From contig NZ_JAIUZM010000001.1 of NCBI RefSeq assembly GCF_020171345.1, positions 248,001-312,000 of the forward strand: a stretch of 64,000 nt of DNA, in the 5' to 3' direction. Below, piece after piece: positions 56,731 through 64,000 of the stretch. The translations under genes were made by a program, and so were the position numbers. Origin of the DNA: Microbulbifer agarilyticus (GTDB taxonomy: Bacteria; Pseudomonadota; Gammaproteobacteria; Pseudomonadales; Cellvibrionaceae). The notes below the pieces were generated by a model. It made no database searches. It saw nothing but the letters and a program-made list of their open reading frames with translations, and was not told the DNA's origin. How positions within the stretch are numbered: position 1 is the stretch's first letter; every line of letters begins with the position of its first letter.

Positions 56731-57666
56731 ATGATTGAGCTGAGGCACTTGCGCGCCCTGACGGTACTGCGGGACACCGGCAGCATGGTGCGTGCGTCCG
56801 AGCGCCTGCACCTGACCCAATCCGCGCTCTCCCACCTGTTCCGCGAGATGGAAGACCGCCACGCGCAGGCGCTGTTTGTGCGCAAGTCGCGGCCCCTGCG
56901 CTTTACCAGTGCCGGGCTGCGGCTGTTGCAGCTGGCGGACGATGTGCTACCGCGGGTGGCGGTAGCGCAACGAGACCTGGCGCGGCTGGCATCGGGGCAG
57001 GCGGGGCGGCTGAATATCGCGATCGAGTGCCACAGCTGTTATCAGTGGCTGATGCCCACCCTCGATGCCTACCGGGACGACTGGCCCGAGGTCGAGCTGG
57101 ACCTATCCAGTGGTTTCCATTTCGCACCGCTACCGGCGCTGGTACGCGGTGACCTGGATCTGGTGGTTACCAGTAACCCGGATACCTCTCTCAAGGGTAT
57201 CCACTACGAGCCGCTGTTCAGTTTTGAGATGTGCCTGGCGGTCAGCCGCAAACACGCACTGGCGAAACAGAAGACGATAGCCCCGCAAGACCTAGCGAAT
57301 GAAGTGCAAATTACCTACCCGGTAGAGCGAGAGCGACTGGATATTTTCCAGAAGTTCCTCGACCCGGCCGGTATCGAACCCATCGCGGTGCGTACCGCCG
57401 AACTCACGGTAATGATGGTGCAACTGGTGGTCAGCGGCCGCGGTGTTTGCGCCCTACCCAACTGGGCTCTTTACGAATATTTACAAAAGGGGCTGGTAAA
57501 CCAACTGAGACTAGGAAAATCCGGCGTGTGGAGTACACTCTACGCTGCGGTGCGCGAGGAGATGCTGGAACAGGCTTTTCTAAGGGACTTCTTCACCACA
57601 GCACGGGATACCTGCTTCGCCAATCTGAATGGCGTGCTTGCCGCGACCGATAACATAAACAAGTAA
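56731..57666 (+). CDS. metR: LysR-family activator of methionine genes
   Basis: A 311-aa LysR-type regulator with an N-terminal winged helix (LRHLRALTVLRDTGSMVRASERLHLTQSALSHLF, read as separate helices) and a C-terminal substrate-binding-like domain that in MetR senses homocysteine. Its divergence from metE across 114 nt is the standard metR-metE pairing. I see TGAA/TTCA half-sites in the gap but no clean full MetR box. Confidence 0.92.
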   Translation: MIELRHLRALTVLRDTGSMVRASERLHLTQSALSHLFREMEDRHAQALFVRKSRPLRFTSAGLRLLQLADDVLPRVAVAQRDLARLASGQAGRLNIAIECHSCYQWLMPTLDAYRDDWPEVELDLSSGFHFAPLPALVRGDLDLVVTSNPDTSLKGIHYEPLFSFEMCLAVSRKHALAKQKTIAPQDLANEVQITYPVERERLDIFQKFLDPAGIEPIAVRTAELTVMMVQLVVSGRGVCALPNWALYEYLQKGLVNQLRLGKSGVWSTLYAAVREEMLEQAFLRDFFTTARDTCFANLNGVLAATDNINK

Positions 57667-57688
57667 TAAAACACACAAGGGGATATGT

Positions 57689-58237
57689 ATGGCCTCCACA
57701 CCCAATAGCTGGAGCAAGACTCTCAAAACTCTGCACTGGATGATCGCGTTTTTTATCCTGTTCGCCTGGGCGTCCGTAGAACTCCATGAGCAGTATGCGA
57801 AAGAAGATCCGATGCGCGGTTGGTGGATGGTTGTCCACTTCTCCCTCGGCTTCCTGGTTCTGTTCCTGGGCCTGTTCCGTCTCTACTACCGCGCTACTCA
57901 TGGTCGTCCCAACCTGTACGGCAGCGGCTTCCAGAAGCCAATCTCTCTGCTGACCCAGAGCTTGATGTACATATTGATCATCGGTATGCCGCTCACCGGC
58001 CTGCTGATGCGCCAGTTCGCGGGCCGCGACACCAAGCTGTTCTGGCTGTTCGACCTGCCGGCCTTCTTTGAGAAGAATATTGATGTGGCCAAGCAGTTCG
58101 CCTTCCTGCACAAGGAACTACTGTGGAACGCCCTGCTGGTACTGCTGGTACTGCACATTGGTGGCGCCCTGTGGCATCACCTGTACAACAAAGACAATAC
58201 CCTGCGTCAGATGCTGCCGTTTGGCAAAGTGAACTAA
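57689..58237 (+). CDS. Cytochrome b561-family membrane protein
   Basis: A 182-aa, four-helix inner-membrane protein. Heme-ligand histidines expected for bacterial cytochrome b561 are in KTLHWMIAFF (helix 1), VVHFSLGF (helix 2) and VLHIGGALWHHL (helix 4), and it ends with the usual KDNTLRQMLPF. Family members move electrons from quinol to periplasmic acceptors, and E. coli CybB is a superoxide:ubiquinone oxidoreductase. It follows metR by 22 nt, perhaps in one transcript. Confidence 0.92.
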   Translation: MASTPNSWSKTLKTLHWMIAFFILFAWASVELHEQYAKEDPMRGWWMVVHFSLGFLVLFLGLFRLYYRATHGRPNLYGSGFQKPISLLTQSLMYILIIGMPLTGLLMRQFAGRDTKLFWLFDLPAFFEKNIDVAKQFAFLHKELLWNALLVLLVLHIGGALWHHLYNKDNTLRQMLPFGKVN

Positions 58238-58283
58238 CAGAGTCAAACAACAGGGTTAAAAAGCTCGCACTTCGCGGGCAAAC

Positions 58284-58313
58284 AAAAAGGGCACCAACTG
58301 GTGCCCTTTTTTA
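58284..58313. terminator. Bidirectional terminator, cytochrome b561 / DEAD helicase
   Basis: GGGCACC / GGTGCCC (58289-58295, 58300-58306) with a 4-nt loop, flanked by five A and six T, between convergent genes. Confidence 0.92.
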
Positions 58314-58332
58314 TTCGCCCTGTAAGCCAGGA

Positions 58333-60177
58333 TCAGTCGCGGTCGCGATGCTGCTTTGGCTTGCCAGACTTGCGGTGTGGCTTATCACCGTGCTTGCCAC
58401 CGTGTTTGCCTTCAGGCTTACCTTCAAACTTGCGCTTCTTGAAAGAACCGCTTTTCTTGAACGGTTTGCCACTGTCCACCGCATTCGGGTCGTACTTGGC
58501 AATGTTCATCGGACGGCCGTTTACCCGCACTTTTTTCAGGTGCTGGAAAATCTCTTTCGGCATACCTTCCGGCAGATCGACGGTAGTGTATTCCGGGTAG
58601 ATTTCAATGCGGCCGATGTAAGAGCTATCCAGCTCTACTTCGTTGGCAATAGCACCAACCACACTACCCGGGCGCACGCCGTGCTCGCGGCCCACATCAA
58701 TGCGGAAACGCTCTTTGCCTTCATCCGGCGGCGGCATACGCTTGTCTTTTTCGAAGCTGCCTTTGCGCTCGCGCTTGCGGTCGCCATCACGGTCGCGGCG
58801 GCGGTCGTCGCGGTCACCTCGATCATTAAAGTCGCGCTGCTTCGGCTCGCGCTCGTCCAGCAACAGTGGCTGGTCGCCCTGCGCCATGGCCGCCAGTGCC
58901 GCAGCCACATCCAGCGGGTCCACTTCGTTGTCGGCCAGGTACTGGTCCACCAGGTCGCGGAACGGTGCCATGTCGCTGTCGCCAGCAAGGGTATCGCTAA
59001 TACGCTGACGGAATTTTTCCATGCGCGATGCGTTTACCGCTTTCGCCGTCGGCAGTTCCAGACGCTCGATGGACTTCTTGGTCGCGCGCTCGATAACGCG
59101 CAGCATGCGACGCTCACGCGGCGCCACAAACAGAATCGCATCGCCTTCACGGCCGGCACGGCCGGTACGGCCAATACGGTGGATATAGGCTTCGGTGTCG
59201 TAAGGAATGTCGTAGTTGATTACGTGGCTGATGCGCTTCACATCCAGGCCTCGCGCCGCCACGTCGGTGGCCACAACGATATCCAGCTTGCCCGCCTTCA
59301 GCTTGTCGATCACCTGCTCGCGCAGGTTCTGCGCCATATCGCCGTTCAGGGCGGAAGAGGCAAAACCGCGTGCGGCCAGTTTGTCGGCGAGCTCAACGGT
59401 GGTGTTCTTGGTGCGCACGAAGATGATGGTGGCATCCACCGGCTCGGCTTCGAGAATACGGGTCAGCGCATCCAGCTTGTGCAGGCCGCCCACCGGCCAG
59501 TAGCGCTGGCGAATGGTTTCTGCGGTCTCGGTCTTGACCTTGATTTTCACGTCCACCGGCTCGTCCAAATGGTCGCGGGCAATCTTGGCGATCTCGCGCG
59601 GCATGGTGGCGGAGAACAGCGCGATCTGGCGCTCTTCTGGAATCTGTTCCAGTACCCACTCCACGTCGTCGATAAAGCCCATGCGCAGCATTTCGTCGGC
59701 TTCGTCGAGGACCAGCGTCTTCAGGTTGGACAGGTCCAGGGTGCCTTTGCGCATGTGGTCCATCACACGGCCCGGGGTGCCTACTACCAGCTGCACACCG
59801 CGCTTCAGTTGTTGGATCTGGCCGCGGTAGTCCGCGCCACCATAAATAGGTGCAACGTGGAAACCTTTGAGGTTAGCCGCGTAGGACTGGCAGGCCTCGG
59901 CCACCTGAATGGCCAGTTCTCGGGTCGGTGCCAGCACCAGTGCCTGAGGGCGTTTGCTCTTCAGGTCCAGGCTCGCCAGCAGAGGGAGCGCGAATGCCGC
60001 TGTTTTGCCCGTTCCTGTCTGTGCCTGGCCCAGTACATCGCGCCCTTCCAGCAGAGACGGGATGGTCTTTGCCTGAATCGGGGATGGGGTTTCATAGCCA
60101 AGTTTGGTGACAGCGTCGAGGATTTCAGCGGGCAGGCCCAACTGGTCAAAGCCAGTGGCCGTGGGGGTATCGGTCAT
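58333..60177 (-). CDS. deaD: DEAD-box RNA helicase, DeaD/CsdA type
   Basis: A 614-aa ATP-dependent RNA helicase. Motifs visible in order: Q motif region GFDQLGLP, AQTGTGKTAAF (Walker A), PTRELAIQ, TPGRVMD, DEADEML, SATMP, ARGLDV and HRIGRTGRAGREG. After a D/R-rich linker, a DbpA/CsdA-type RNA-binding domain begins at FRIDVGREHGVRPGSVVGAI, then a basic K/G/H-rich tail. This architecture is that of CsdA/DeaD, which aids ribosome assembly and mRNA decay, mainly in the cold. Confidence 0.95.
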   Translation of the reverse strand: MTDTPTATGFDQLGLPAEILDAVTKLGYETPSPIQAKTIPSLLEGRDVLGQAQTGTGKTAAFALPLLASLDLKSKRPQALVLAPTRELAIQVAEACQSYAANLKGFHVAPIYGGADYRGQIQQLKRGVQLVVGTPGRVMDHMRKGTLDLSNLKTLVLDEADEMLRMGFIDDVEWVLEQIPEERQIALFSATMPREIAKIARDHLDEPVDVKIKVKTETAETIRQRYWPVGGLHKLDALTRILEAEPVDATIIFVRTKNTTVELADKLAARGFASSALNGDMAQNLREQVIDKLKAGKLDIVVATDVAARGLDVKRISHVINYDIPYDTEAYIHRIGRTGRAGREGDAILFVAPRERRMLRVIERATKKSIERLELPTAKAVNASRMEKFRQRISDTLAGDSDMAPFRDLVDQYLADNEVDPLDVAAALAAMAQGDQPLLLDEREPKQRDFNDRGDRDDRRRDRDGDRKRERKGSFEKDKRMPPPDEGKERFRIDVGREHGVRPGSVVGAIANEVELDSSYIGRIEIYPEYTTVDLPEGMPKEIFQHLKKVRVNGRPMNIAKYDPNAVDSGKPFKKSGSFKKRKFEGKPEGKHGGKHGDKPHRKSGKPKQHRDRD

Positions 60178-60379
60178 ATTTGGGAATCACTTGCGGCGTC
60201 TAACGCCGGTACTTGAGGGGCCGGATTGGCCTTTAAAAGGCTGCGCAGTCTAACAGTTTAGCCCGAGAAGGCCAGTTTATTTTTTAACCGGTAGATTTTG
60301 TTCGAGACCGCAGAATCTGAACCTGTCGGTTACGTGCCTGCGAACCCGGCGGTCATTGAAGTCACGCTCTTCATGGCGG

Positions 60380-61120
60380 TCAAAGGGTCTTGTGATGGGC
60401 GAAGTGCATCGCAGCGATCTTGCCCGGATTATCGCGCACCAGCTGCCAGGCCTTCTCTTCACCGACTACCTTAGCCGCAGCCTCTCGGCCTGCGTTCAGC
60501 GCTGGTGGACGGCGCACTTCATGGTGGGCATCGGTGGCTAGTATGGTGACCAGCCCGTTCTCCAGCATCTCGATGGAACGCTGCTGTGCCGGCTCACCAA
60601 AATGACCACATACGGCGCCGGAAGTTACCTGGAACAGGCAACCCTCATGCACCAGCGGCATCACCTTATTGAAATCGCGGATGACATCCTTGTTGCGCTC
60701 CGGGTGCGCAATCATCGGACGGACCTTCTGCTTGCGCAGCCAGCGGATCAACTGTTCGGTACCCGGCGGGATATGGCTGTGCGGCAGTTCCAGTAGCAGG
60801 ACCTTTTCGTCGCCCCACTCGCCCAAAAAAGGTACCTGCTTCAGAATCACCATATTCAGGATTTCTTCGGACAGGCGAATTTCTGCCGCCATACCCACAT
60901 GCAGCGGGATCTCGGCGGTATCCAGCGCGGCAACCAGCTGGCGGTGCGCTTTAGAGATGGTCGAAAACGTATTGGGGAAGCGGCCAGAGTGAATATGCGG
61001 GGTGGCCACGATGTGAGTAATGCCATCGGCAACCGCGGCGCGGGCCAGTACCAGCGCCTGGTCGAGATCCCGGGCACCGTCGTCGATGCCTGGGAGAAGG
61101 TGGCAATGCAGATCGATCAT
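60380..61120 (-). CDS. PHP-type tyrosine-protein phosphatase (CpsB/CapC/YwqE family)
   Basis: A 246-aa metal-dependent hydrolase of the PHP superfamily. The N-terminal MIDLHCHLLPGIDDGARD carries the first metal ligands, VATPHIHSG and IAHPERNKDV supply further histidines, and ATDAHHEVRRPP the last. CpsB/YwqE enzymes remove phosphate from tyrosine kinases that control capsule chain length. It is encoded just downstream of manC and rfbB on the same strand, supporting a role in surface polysaccharide control. No partner kinase (Wzc-like) is in the window. Confidence 0.88.
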   Translation of the reverse strand: MIDLHCHLLPGIDDGARDLDQALVLARAAVADGITHIVATPHIHSGRFPNTFSTISKAHRQLVAALDTAEIPLHVGMAAEIRLSEEILNMVILKQVPFLGEWGDEKVLLLELPHSHIPPGTEQLIRWLRKQKVRPMIAHPERNKDVIRDFNKVMPLVHEGCLFQVTSGAVCGHFGEPAQQRSIEMLENGLVTILATDAHHEVRRPPALNAGREAAAKVVGEEKAWQLVRDNPGKIAAMHFAHHKTL

Positions 61121-61228
61121 GCGAGCTCTACGCTGTCCTCTTTTACGTATTCAAGGTGTGCATACACACAAACCTGAACAACTCCGGCATACCCGAACCG
61201 AGGCACATAATTAGCACAAAAGAGCTTC

Positions 61229-62644
61229 TTAGGTACGCGCGTACCGATCTTCAAAGCGGACGATATCGTCCTCCCCCAGGTAAGAGCCGGACTGCACCTC
61301 GATCAATTCTAGCGGAATGGTCCCCGGGTTTTCGAGACGGTGGACTACGCCAAGCGGGATATACGTGCTCTGGTTTTCGGTCACCAAAAACTCTTTTTCA
61401 CCACAGGTCACATTCGCAGTACCAGACACCACGATCCAATGTTCCGCACGGTGATGGTGCATTTGCAGACTCAGTTGTGCACCTGGATTCACTACAATTC
61501 GCTTCACTTGGAAACGTTCGCCGAAATCAACGGAATCGTAATAGCCCCACGGGCGGTAGACTTTACGATGCAATTGCGCTTCCGAGCGATTTTCGGCCTT
61601 GAGGCGTTCAACCACCTTCTTAATATCCTGCACGCGGTCTTTAGCGGCAACCAGCACCGCGTCATCACTTTCTACCACCACGATATCATTCAGGCCCACA
61701 GTAGCAATTAACTTGCTATCGCTCTGTACAAAGCAATTATGGCTATCCTCCAGGATAACATCGCCCTTCGACGTATTACCCTGCTCGTCCTTCTCAGACA
61801 CCTCCCAAAGCGCTGACCAAGAACCCACGTCATTCCAGCCGCAATCCATCGGCACGACCACTGCATCGCGGGTATGCTCCATAACGGCATAATCAATAGA
61901 CTCATCGGTACAGGCCAGAAAGGCCTCACTAGCCGGGCGCACGAAGTCGACATCAAAGGTGGCACCCTGCATGGCTTTCTCACAAGCCTCAAGGATATCC
62001 GGGCAATATTTAGACAACTCTTGGATAAAACGGCTGGCACGGAACAGGAACAGGCCGCTGTTCCAGTAAAATTCACCGGAACTCACGTATTTCTCTGCGG
62101 TAGCAAGATCAGGCTTTTCTACAAACTGCTGAACCACAAACGCGGTCTCAGCTTCATCTACGGCCCTTGCCTTGTTGATATAGCCGTAACCGGTTTCGGC
62201 AGCCGAGGGCACAATACCAAAGGTCACCAGTTTGCCAGCCTCGGCGTGAGGAACCGCACACATCACCGCGGCTTGAAAGGCAGCTACATCTTTTATTGCG
62301 TGGTCTGCGGCCAACACCAGCAGTAACGGATCTTCCGCCCCCCCCGCGATGGCCCTTAGCGCTGCCAAAGCGACCGCAGGAGCAGTATTGCGGCCTGCAG
62401 GCTCGAGTAGAATACCGCTATGAGCCTGCCCCACCTCGCGCAGCTGCTCGGCCACAATAAAGCGGTGATCATCGCCACATATTAGCAATGGTGGCTGCGA
62501 CTCAATGCCCTCCAATCGCGCACAGGTGTTTTGCAACATAGTCGCATCATCCGTAAGCGGCAGAAACTGTTTCGGATGAAGTTTGCGCGAAAGCGGCCAC
62601 AGGCGGGTGCCGGAACCACCCGCCATAATTACGGGTAAAATCAT
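61229..62644 (-). CDS. manC: Mannose-1-phosphate guanylyltransferase / mannose-6-phosphate isomerase
   Basis: A 471-aa bifunctional enzyme (AlgA/XanB/ManC type) making GDP-mannose. The N-terminal nucleotidyltransferase carries [22 protein letters not shown] in sections (GGSGTRLWP signature) and [14 protein letters not shown]. The C-terminal cupin isomerase domain carries [20 protein letters not shown] and [10 protein letters not shown] with the metal histidines. It supplies GDP-mannose for exopolysaccharide or LPS sugars; neighbours are a PHP phosphatase and rfbB. Confidence 0.95.
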   Translation of the reverse strand: MILPVIMAGGSGTRLWPLSRKLHPKQFLPLTDDATMLQNTCARLEGIESQPPLLICGDDHRFIVAEQLREVGQAHSGILLEPAGRNTAPAVALAALRAIAGGAEDPLLLVLAADHAIKDVAAFQAAVMCAVPHAEAGKLVTFGIVPSAAETGYGYINKARAVDEAETAFVVQQFVEKPDLATAEKYVSSGEFYWNSGLFLFRASRFIQELSKYCPDILEACEKAMQGATFDVDFVRPASEAFLACTDESIDYAVMEHTRDAVVVPMDCGWNDVGSWSALWEVSEKDEQGNTSKGDVILEDSHNCFVQSDSKLIATVGLNDIVVVESDDAVLVAAKDRVQDIKKVVERLKAENRSEAQLHRKVYRPWGYYDSVDFGERFQVKRIVVNPGAQLSLQMHHHRAEHWIVVSGTANVTCGEKEFLVTENQSTYIPLGVVHRLENPGTIPLELIEVQSGSYLGEDDIVRFEDRYART

Positions 62645-62927
62645 AAATTTATTCTGTTACAGAAATAGCACTAACGGCCCCCCCACCACTCCAATAAAAA
62701 GAGGCGGCATTTAAGCCCCATTATGTCACGCTTGGGAGTCGTTTGTGACCATCCATCGAGCGGTAATGAGCCGCCTCGAATACTTGAGCTGCGCTATCTG
62801 TAGCACTCCCCGTTTACAATTTTCCCGCCCAAAGCAAGCCATTACAACCTTTAGGGATTTGCATCTGCCTTTGCGGGGCATAACACAGTACCGCGAGCAT
62901 TTTTTGACCAGACCACCGCACTTCCTA

Positions 62928-64000
62928 TCAATCCTTAGAAGCCTGTATCAACGGAGCCCACCAGGACTCGCCCTGCAGGTACCACTGAATGGTTTTCTCG
63001 ATTCCGGAAGAAAAGGATTCCGCCGGCTGGTAGCCGAGCTCGCCGCGGGATTTTGACGGGTCGATGGCATAGCGACGATCGTGGCCTGAGCGATCAGTCA
63101 CGTAGGTGATCAGCTCGGCAGAGCGCCCCTCCCTGGCTCGCCCCGCATGCGGAAATCGGTCACCAAGGTCTGGGCTACTGGCGAATGCTTTATCCACCAG
63201 CTCACAAATCAGCCTGACGATGTCGATATTGGCCCACTCATTGATACCACCAATGTTATAGCACTCACCCAGTTGGCCTTTCTTGATCACCAGGTCGATA
63301 CCCCGCGCGTGATCCTCCACATACAGCCAGTCACGGATCTGCTGGCCGTCCCCATAAATTGGAAGGGGCTTGTCGTGCAGGATATTGGTGATAACCAGCG
63401 GGATCAGCTTTTCCGGGAAGTGATAGGGCCCGTAGTTATTGGAGCAATTGCTGGTGGTGACCTTCAGCCCATAGGTATGGTGGTAAGCGCGGACCAGATG
63501 ATCGGACGCCGCCTTGCTCGCAGAGTATGGGCTGTTAGGCGCGTAAGGGGTGATTTCGCTGAAGGCTGGATCGCTGGGCTCTAGGGTGCCATACACCTCG
63601 TCAGTCGAGACATGGTGAAAGCGGTGACCTTCTTTGTTCAGCCCCTCGTCCAGCCAGACTTTCTTCGCGGCTTTGAGCAGGCTATGGGTGCCGATGATAT
63701 TGGTTTCAATGAATGCGTCCGGGCCGGTAATGGAGCGGTCTACGTGACTCTCTGCGGCGAAGTGTACCAAGGTGTCGATGTGGTGCTCTTTGAGCAGGGT
63801 TTCCACCAGCCGGGTATCACAGATATTGCCGTGACTGAAAACGAAGTTCGGATTACCGGCCACTGCCGCCAAGCTGGCCTTGTTGCCGGCATAGGTGAGC
63901 GCATCCAATACGACCACTTTGTCTTGCGGGTAGGTCCGCATCCAGTAGTGAACAAAGTTAGCCCCAATAAAACCGGCTCCGCCGGTTACAAGTAGATTGC
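62928..64000 (-). CDS. rfbB: dTDP-glucose 4,6-dehydratase (5' end beyond window)
   Basis: Partial: about 357 C-terminal residues are visible and the start lies past 64000. The frame at the edge already shows the Rossmann motif LLVTGGAGFIGANF, so only one or a few residues are missing. A short-chain-dehydrogenase-type enzyme making dTDP-4-keto-6-deoxyglucose for rhamnose or related sugars. The catalytic YxxxK is in SPYSASKAASD, and HVSTDEVYG and FHAAES-like HFAAESHVDRSI are RfbB signatures. The 283-nt gap to manC holds no gene I can support. Confidence 0.95.
   Translation of the reverse strand, partial: NLLVTGGAGFIGANFVHYWMRTYPQDKVVVLDALTYAGNKASLAAVAGNPNFVFSHGNICDTRLVETLLKEHHIDTLVHFAAESHVDRSITGPDAFIETNIIGTHSLLKAAKKVWLDEGLNKEGHRFHHVSTDEVYGTLEPSDPAFSEITPYAPNSPYSASKAASDHLVRAYHHTYGLKVTTSNCSNNYGPYHFPEKLIPLVITNILHDKPLPIYGDGQQIRDWLYVEDHARGIDLVIKKGQLGECYNIGGINEWANIDIVRLICELVDKAFASSPDLGDRFPHAGRAREGRSAELITYVTDRSGHDRRYAIDPSKSRGELGYQPAESFSSGIEKTIQWYLQGESWWAPLIQASKD

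Noticed and set aside
56617-56862. 82-residue N-terminal extension of metE
   Set aside because: It would overlap the metR coding start on the other strand; the conserved MetE N-terminus begins at the ATG at 56616.
58123-60216. A 697-codon open frame on the plus strand across cytochrome b561 end and the helicase
   Set aside because: Antisense to the conserved DEAD-box helicase along its length; shadow frame.
62645-62927. Possible ops/JUMPstart element or remnant gene between manC and rfbB
   Set aside because: No GGCGGTAGCGT-like ops core on either strand, and the short open frames there show no conserved features.

Overview
This window is chromosomal DNA of a free-living marine-type gammaproteobacterium. 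The hemA-prfA-prmC block faces a TPR lipoprotein-lolB-ispE-tRNA-Gln-prs-rplY-pth-ychF block, as in Pseudomonas and its relatives. A NagR-type N-acetylglucosamine (GlcNAc) regulon, a TonB receptor/SapC/flavin-halogenase locus and a complete Entner-Doudoroff (ED) operon point to the polysaccharide-degrading Cellvibrionales. Microbulbifer is my best guess from gene order and the moderately high GC; this is inference, since no 16S gene is present. I see no prophage, transposase, CRISPR array or rRNA. Almost all of the window is coding.

Layout. 1-4087 (minus): a CDF cation exporter cut by the window edge, then prmC, prfA and hemA. 4461-13345 (plus): TPR lipoprotein, lolB, ispE, tRNA-Gln, prs, rplY, pth, ychF, an EamA transporter, then a tRNA-Met/tRNA-Gln unit with its own consensus promoter and terminator. 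13428-20978 (minus): TonB-dependent receptor, SapC, two flavin-dependent halogenase-like proteins and a TauE/SafE permease. 21392-30709 (minus): pgi-edd-zwf-pgl-eda-gap-pyk, every step from fructose-6-phosphate to pyruvate through the ED route except the enolase/mutase steps. 31019-32065 (plus): a LacI-family regulator, probably NagR. 32213-36855 (minus): nagK-nagB-nagA-nagP for GlcNAc uptake and catabolism. 37318-41113 (plus): a PstS-like/OmpA fusion behind a Pho box, a DUF6279 lipoprotein and an aminotransferase. 41209-48453: pyrB, sbcB, argS, a DUF2007 protein and a membrane diguanylate cyclase. 48454-58237: gcvP, a small lipoprotein, purU, an M24 peptidase, metE/metR and cytochrome b561. 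58333-64000 (minus): a DEAD-box helicase and surface-polysaccharide genes (PHP phosphatase, manC/algA, rfbB).

How the genes work together. Four near-identical 14-bp palindromes (consensus TGACARCGYTGTCA) lie before the TonB receptor (two copies), between pgi and the LacI-type gene, and before nagK. They tie outer-membrane uptake, inner-membrane uptake, GlcNAc catabolism to fructose-6-phosphate, and re-entry through Pgi into the ED operon into one predicted regulon. The least understood part is the SapC and halogenase-like genes attached to this regulon. A second regulatory signal, a 16/18 match to the PhoB box with a correctly spaced -10, precedes the phosphate-binding/OmpA fusion gene. A nested palindromic element at 51429-51540 looks like a dispersed repeat.
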